Below are positions 59,723 through 64,000 of a DNA stretch of 64,000 nt, one piece after another; within the stretch, counting starts at the first letter, position 1, and every line of letters starts with the position of its first letter. A program made the position numbers and the translations under genes. The notes under the pieces were generated by a model. The model was not told the DNA's origin, did no database searches, and saw only the letters and a program-made list of their open reading frames with translations. Source of the stretch: Bacillota bacterium (lineage in GTDB: Bacteria; Bacillota; Clostridia; Christensenellales; UMGS416); the NCBI GenBank assembly GCA_023410875.1, contig JAEYPH010000019.1, positions 1 through 64,000 on the forward strand. The letters run 5' to 3'.

Positions 59723-60439
59723 TTAGAGCGCCGGCGGATAGACCCGTTGCCCGAAGATGGCCGAGCCCACGCGCACCATCGTGGCGCCCTCCTCTATGGC
59801 GATCTCGAAGTCGTGGCTCATGCCCATGGAAAGATGGCGCATCTGGACGCTGCCCGTGGGGTTGGCCGCTAGAGACTCGAACAGCCCTCGCATGCGGGCG
59901 AAGGCCGGGCGCACCAGTTCGGTGTCTTCCACGGGCTGGGCAATCGTCATAAGGCCCAGCACCCTGATGTGCGTGAGCGCACCCAGCGCCCGCACGAAGT
60001 CCTCCGCCTGCTCCGGCGCCACGCCGGACTTGGTGGCTTCCGCCGAGATGTTGACCTGCGCCAGCACATCGGCCACGCGACCGGCGCGCTGGGCGCGGCG
60101 GTCGATCTCCCGGGCCAGGTCCAGGCTGTCCACCGAGTGGATCAGCGCCGCGTATTGCACGGCGTCCCGCGCCTTGTTGCTCTGCAGATGGCCGATCAGG
60201 TGCCACACGCAATCAGCCGGCAGCTCGCCGTGCTTGGCCAGCAGCTCCTGCACGCGGTTCTCGCCAAAGTGCCGCAAGCCCGCGTCATAGGCCTCCCGCA
60301 CGCGGGCGGCCTCCACCGTCTTGCTCACGGCAATCAGCGTGACGGCCTGCGGGTCGCGCCCGGCCCTGCGAGCCGCGGCGTCCATGCGTTGGCGCACCAT
60401 ATCAATGTTTTGGCGGATGTCCTGTGCTTCGCCTGCCAT
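59723..60439 (-). CDS. YggS family pyridoxal-phosphate-binding protein (PLPBP)
   Basis: A 238-residue alanine-racemase-like barrel: TLIAVSKTVEAARVREAYDAGLRHFGENRVQELLAKH contains the PLP Lys and family motif in two parts, then WHLIGHLQSNKARDAV, IHSVDSLDLA, LAQVNISAEATKSGV, and LSMGMSHDFEIAIEEGATMVRVGSAIFG. It manages PLP homeostasis. In many Firmicutes it neighbours sepF and divIVA, which are not here. GGGAGG six bases upstream supports the ATG at 60439. Confidence 0.95.
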   Translation of the reverse strand: MAGEAQDIRQNIDMVRQRMDAAARRAGRDPQAVTLIAVSKTVEAARVREAYDAGLRHFGENRVQELLAKHGELPADCVWHLIGHLQSNKARDAVQYAALIHSVDSLDLAREIDRRAQRAGRVADVLAQVNISAEATKSGVAPEQAEDFVRALGALTHIRVLGLMTIAQPVEDTELVRPAFARMRGLFESLAANPTGSVQMRHLSMGMSHDFEIAIEEGATMVRVGSAIFGQRVYPPAL

Positions 60440-60561
60440 CGTCATCCTCCCATGGCACTGTGTTCCTGCCTTTATGATAGCACAAAGCGCCGCCTTGGCA
60501 AACCGCCGCGGCCCTCTGCCGTGATATACTATATGAGTATACCGAAAACCGGGAGGTCGCC

Positions 60562-62211
60562 ATGAAGCCGAAGCTTATGCCCGCAGCGCTGCTGCTGCTC
60601 ACCCTGCTGCTATCCGCCTGCGGTGCAAGGCCTGGGGCTTCGGGGGCTTCGCCCCTTTCTGCTACCTCCACGCTGGCAACGGTTGCGCCGACGGGTACAC
60701 CCATCGCCACGGCAACGGCTACAGCCGCGGCCACGCCTACGCCCGCACCCTTCACCTACACGCCCCGCGCCAACAGCCGGCTGCCCGAGCCGACATGGTC
60801 GGATCTGCCCCAGTGGCACGGCTTCAACATCAACCATCTGTGCGACATGTCCTACACCGACGGCGTCTTCGTGGAGAAGGAGTTCCGCCTGCTGGCGGAA
60901 CAGGGCTTCAACTTCGCCCGTATCCCGCTGGATTACCGCTTTTGGGCGCCCGGCGACGACTGGGCCGGCGTGCGGGAATCGCGGCTCAAGACGCTGGACG
61001 ACGCCGTGGGTTGGGGCATCCAGTACGACATCCATGTGAGCCTGGACCTGCACCGCGCGCCGGGCTATTGCGTGAACCCGCCGGCGGAGCCCGAGAGCCT
61101 GTGGACCAGCGCCGCCGCCCAGCAGGCCTGTGCCGCCCAATGGGCGATGCTGGCCCGGCGCTACCGGGATGTTCCCAACCGCAACATGAGCTTCAACCTG
61201 CTCAACGAGCCCGCCAACGTCAGCGCCGAGGCCTATGAGAAGGTCGTGCGGCTGCTGGCGGACGCCATCCGCGCCGAGGACCCGGACAGGCTGATCATCG
61301 CCGACGGGCTGGACTACGCCACGGTGCCGCTGCCGCAGCTCAAGGATCTGCAGATCGCCCAGGCACTGCACAACTACAAGCCCATGCAGGTGACCCACTA
61401 CAAGGCTTCGTGGGTGGAGGGCGCCGACGCCTATCCCGTGCCCGCGTGGCCGCTCGTCAGCCTGTCCGGCTATCTCTACGGGCCGCGCCAGGCCGCCCTC
61501 ACCGCTCCCCTCGTCATCGACGGCCCAACCCCGCATGCCGCCAAACTGACGCTGCACGTAAACCAGGTAAGCGATATGGCTCAACTGCAGGTGCTGTGCG
61601 ACGGCCGGGTGGTCTTCAATGAAACGCTGCGCAGCTCCGCCGACCCAGCTACGTGCGAGAAGGTGATCTACGCGGAACAGTGGGGCATCTATCAGAACAT
61701 CTTCAACCGTGACTACACCGCCGACATCCCTGCGGGCACGCAAAAGATCGAGGTGCGCCTCAAGGACGGCGATTGGCTGACGCTGACACAGCTGGCGTTG
61801 TCCTTCCCAGACGGCACGACAGCGGCCGCGACGTTCACGGGTCAGGAGTGGGGCGAACGCGCGCCGGACTTCCGCCTTTTGGATGGCAAGCTAATGCCCG
61901 GCGACAGCGTGGAGACGATGGACCGCGCGTGGCTGCGGGAACAGTTGCAACCGTGTGTGGATTTGAAGAACAGCGGTGTGGGCGTCATGATCGGCGAATG
62001 CGGCGTCTACAACCAAACGCCCCACGACGTCGCGCTGCGCTACATGGCCGACGCCATGGCGGTGTACCGCGAGTGTGGGTTCGGCTGGGCTGTGTGGGAG
62101 TACTTCGGCAGCTTCGGCATCTTCAACAGCCAGCGCAAGGATGTGACCTATGAGAAGATCGAAACCGGCGTCTTGCTGGACAGGGAGTTCTACGAAATCG
62201 TAAAACCGTGA
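60562..62211 (+). CDS. Lipoprotein glycoside hydrolase family 5 (endoglucanase-like)
   Basis: A 549-residue secreted enzyme. The lipobox is LSAC (Cys20), followed by a Thr/Ala/Pro linker to about residue 75. The GH5 barrel shows GFNFARIPLDYRFW, DLHRAPGYC, the acid/base Glu216 in FNLLNEPAN, and the nucleophile Glu479 in MIGECGVYN. Between residues about 290 and 435 a beta-rich domain (LTLHVNQVSDMAQLQVLCDG, TQKIEVRLKDGDWLTLTQLALSF) is inserted into the barrel, resembling a carbohydrate-binding module. It probably cleaves beta-glucans at the cell surface. GGGAGG precedes the ATG. It converges on a GH94 gene. Confidence 0.92.
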   Translation: MKPKLMPAALLLLTLLLSACGARPGASGASPLSATSTLATVAPTGTPIATATATAAATPTPAPFTYTPRANSRLPEPTWSDLPQWHGFNINHLCDMSYTDGVFVEKEFRLLAEQGFNFARIPLDYRFWAPGDDWAGVRESRLKTLDDAVGWGIQYDIHVSLDLHRAPGYCVNPPAEPESLWTSAAAQQACAAQWAMLARRYRDVPNRNMSFNLLNEPANVSAEAYEKVVRLLADAIRAEDPDRLIIADGLDYATVPLPQLKDLQIAQALHNYKPMQVTHYKASWVEGADAYPVPAWPLVSLSGYLYGPRQAALTAPLVIDGPTPHAAKLTLHVNQVSDMAQLQVLCDGRVVFNETLRSSADPATCEKVIYAEQWGIYQNIFNRDYTADIPAGTQKIEVRLKDGDWLTLTQLALSFPDGTTAAATFTGQEWGERAPDFRLLDGKLMPGDSVETMDRAWLREQLQPCVDLKNSGVGVMIGECGVYNQTPHDVALRYMADAMAVYRECGFGWAVWEYFGSFGIFNSQRKDVTYEKIETGVLLDREFYEIVKP

Positions 62212-62216
62212 AGGAT

Positions 62217-62248
62217 AGAACAAGCAAGGCGACCGCCTTGCTTGTTCT
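62217..62248. terminator. Bidirectional terminator between GH5 and GH94 genes
   Basis: A perfect 14-bp stem AGAACAAGCAAGGC/GCCTTGCTTGTTCT with loop GACC lies between the two convergent stops. Confidence 0.85.
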
Positions 62249-62254
62249 GCATTT

Positions 62255-64000
62255 TCAACCACTTTCGCTTCCCATCAGCACATGTACGGAGTGGGTTTCG
62301 CCGTCTGCGCTTAAGTGCACAGCTTTGTCGGCTTGGGCGCGGCCATCCACGATGACCTGGCGCACGCCGCGGCACACGCCCCGGGCGTTCTCCACGTGGA
62401 TGATGTACAGCGTCTTGCCGTGGCGGTATTCCATGTTGTACTCCCGCCAGATGGCCGGTATGCACGGCTGTATCAGCAGCTTGTCGCCGCGCACGTACAG
62501 CCCCAGCAGGTATTCTATGGCCACGCGGTACATCCACGCCGAGGAGCCGGTATACCATGTCCACCCCCCCCGCCCCACCAGCGGCGGCACAGAATACACA
62601 TCCGCCGCCAGCACATAGGGCTCGGCCTTGTAACGATCCTTGCCCATGGGCGTGCCGCTGTGTTGGATCGGGTTCAGCAGATACAGCAGCCGCCAGGCCA
62701 TGTCGCCCAGGCCCATCTGTGCGTAGGCCCACACGGCCCATATGGCGCCATGGGTATACTGGCCGCCGTTCTCGCGCACGCCGGGCAGATAACCCTTGAT
62801 GTAGCCCGGTTCCAGCGCCGTGTTGGCGAAGGGCGGCCACAGCAGCCTCACGATGCCGTCCTCAAAGCTGACCAGGTTCTTCTCCAGCGCCTGCATGGCG
62901 CTCTCCACGCGACTGGGCTCCATGCGGCCGTTGATGGCCGCCCAGGATTGGGAGATGCAGTCGATGCGGCACTCGTCGTTGAGGGCGCTGCCCAGCGGCG
63001 TGCCATCGTCAAAGAACGCCCGGCGATACCACGCGCCGTCCCAACCGGCTTCCTCCACGGCGTGCTCGAAGGCGGCGGCGGATTCCTGCAGCTCGGTGGC
63101 GTCCTCTCGCATGCCCTCCTGCAGCAGCACCTCGGCGAAGCGCCGCTGCACGAAAGAAAGGAAGAAGGCCAGCCAAACGCTTTCGCCGCGGCCCTCGTCG
63201 CCCACGGAGCTCATGGCGTCGTTCCAGTCGCCGGTGCCCATCAGCGGCAGGCCGTGCTCCCCGGCGCGGGCGGCGCGGTGCAGCGCCCGCAGGCAGTGCA
63301 GGAACAGCGGCTCCCGCAGGTCGGATGGCTCCGCGACGCCGTAGTAATCCTCGGCGCCCTCGGCGATTTCCACGTCCTTGAGATACGGACACTCCTCCCG
63401 CAGGATGCCCGTATCGCCGGTGTGCTCGATGTAATCGGCCACCAAAAACGGCAGGAACACCATGTCGTCGGTCATGCGCGTGCGCACGCCACGATAGGGC
63501 GGGTGCCACCAATGCTGCACGTCGCCGCTCTCGAACTGGTGCTCCGCGCACAGCAGGATGTGCTCACGCACGCGGTCCGGGTCGCTCCAGATCAGCGCAA
63601 GCATGTCCTGCAATTGGTCTCGAAAGCCGATGGCGCCGCCGGCCTGATAGAACCCCGCGCGGCCCAGCACACGGCTGGAGCACGTCTGGTACAGCAGCCA
63701 GCGGTTCAAAAGGATGTCCATAGCGTTGTCCGGCGTCTTAACCTTGACGACGCCCAGACGGTTCTTCCACCAGCGGCACACCTCCTTGAAGGCGGACCGG
63801 GCGGCCTCCGCCGTGGCGAAGCGGCGTATGGCGCCGCGCATGTCGTCCACATTGGCCGCAGTGCCCATCAGCAGCACGACCTGGCGGCTCATGCCCGGCG
63901 GGATGCGCAGCCGCAGCCGCAGCGCCGCGCAGCCGCCCAGCCCCGGGCCCAGGCTGCCAGAGAACTCCTCGCGCACCATGCCCGCCGGGTTGGCCAGCCC
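62255..64000 (-). CDS. GH94 glycoside phosphorylase / cyclic beta-glucan synthase C-terminal part (partial)
   Basis: The frame stays open to the window edge, so the N-terminus lies beyond it; at least 581 residues are present. GH94 features: GFRDQLQDMLAL, QHWWHPPYRGVRTRMTDDMVFLPF, MGTGDWNDAMSSVG (general acid Asp), CISQSWAAINGR, QYTHGAIWAVWAYAQMG, and GGWTWYTGSSAWMYRVAIEYLLGL. The C-terminal beta-sandwich (VHVLMGSESG end) is complete. This part matches both cellobiose-type phosphorylases and the C-terminus of NdvB-like cyclic beta-1,2-glucan synthases; the style (NMEYRHGKTLYIIHVEN) favours the latter. A strong neighbour for the GH5 glucanase. Confidence 0.88.
   Translation of the reverse strand, partial: GLANPAGMVREEFSGSLGPGLGGCAALRLRLRIPPGMSRQVVLLMGTAANVDDMRGAIRRFATAEAARSAFKEVCRWWKNRLGVVKVKTPDNAMDILLNRWLLYQTCSSRVLGRAGFYQAGGAIGFRDQLQDMLALIWSDPDRVREHILLCAEHQFESGDVQHWWHPPYRGVRTRMTDDMVFLPFLVADYIEHTGDTGILREECPYLKDVEIAEGAEDYYGVAEPSDLREPLFLHCLRALHRAARAGEHGLPLMGTGDWNDAMSSVGDEGRGESVWLAFFLSFVQRRFAEVLLQEGMREDATELQESAAAFEHAVEEAGWDGAWYRRAFFDDGTPLGSALNDECRIDCISQSWAAINGRMEPSRVESAMQALEKNLVSFEDGIVRLLWPPFANTALEPGYIKGYLPGVRENGGQYTHGAIWAVWAYAQMGLGDMAWRLLYLLNPIQHSGTPMGKDRYKAEPYVLAADVYSVPPLVGRGGWTWYTGSSAWMYRVAIEYLLGLYVRGDKLLIQPCIPAIWREYNMEYRHGKTLYIIHVENARGVCRGVRQVIVDGRAQADKAVHLSADGETHSVHVLMGSESG

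Overview
The window looks like a chromosomal segment of a high-GC, spore-forming member of the Clostridia. The evidence is spoIIIAG-spoIIIAH with a sigma-E-type promoter, the clostridial order asp23-amaP-nusB-(M22)-folD-xseA-xseB-ispA, a T-box in front of serS, strong AAGGAGG ribosome binding sites throughout, and Gram-positive two-component/ABC modules. I saw no tRNA, rRNA, CRISPR array, prophage or transposase gene. A closer placement would be a guess.

Layout. (1) 0.2-10.6 kb: an AraC regulator followed on the minus strand by a URO-D-family protein, a complete Opp/Dpp-type importer (OppB, OppC, OppD, OppF and a large lipoprotein binding protein), a small membrane protein and a second URO-D-family protein. 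This reads as one uptake and metabolism unit for an unknown substrate. (2) 10.6-12.7 kb: bifunctional BirA and the biotin transporter BioY. A BirA operator overlaps the bioY promoter, and a 167-bp inverted-repeat element sits in the bioY leader. (3) 12.6-18.9 kb: an L,D-transpeptidase fused to a VanX-like dipeptidase, a DUF2284 protein, and an operon of RNase J, split LysO and MltG. (4) 19.2-29.5 kb: PduL, a PAP2-like protein, IspA, XseB, XseA, FolD, a TsaD-like protein, NusB, DUF2273, AmaP, Asp23, SpoIIIAH, SpoIIIAG, a cupin, and SerS with its T-box. (5) 29.5-41.6 kb: small proteins, a four-domain CoA-disulfide-reductase-like protein, a GT4 glycosyltransferase, a MerR regulator with its own 19-bp-spacer promoter, nucleoside catabolism genes (PNP, DeoB), a DUF3795-VOC fusion, and KtrAB potassium uptake. 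(6) 41.6-51.2 kb: a third URO-D-like protein, a thioredoxin-domain YyaL homologue, small proteins including an internally duplicated hydrophobic Cys-containing protein, and an FtsX-type ABC exporter with its two-component system. (7) 51.3-56.1 kb: a complete Liv branched-chain amino-acid importer. (8) 56.1-64 kb: ferredoxin, DegV, a GyrI-like protein, a 0.9-kb intergenic region dense in predicted RNA structure, a short ferritin-like protein, a PLP-binding YggS protein, a lipoprotein GH5 glucanase, and the C-terminal part of a GH94 protein that runs off the window.

The most unusual material is non-coding. A roughly 65-bp double-hairpin repeat occurs three times, with compensatory base changes in its second stem. 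The 58.5-59.3 kb intergenic region holds two promoter-to-terminator units (one behind PhoP-box-like direct repeats), a three-armed 76-nt structure and a long imperfect palindrome. Three perfect hairpins precede degV. The most unusual proteins are the L,D-transpeptidase-VanX fusion, the CoADR-rhodanese-TusA-DsrE fusion with an internal ribosome binding site, and the DUF3795-VOC fusion. All functions are inferred from sequence reading alone; no database search was run.
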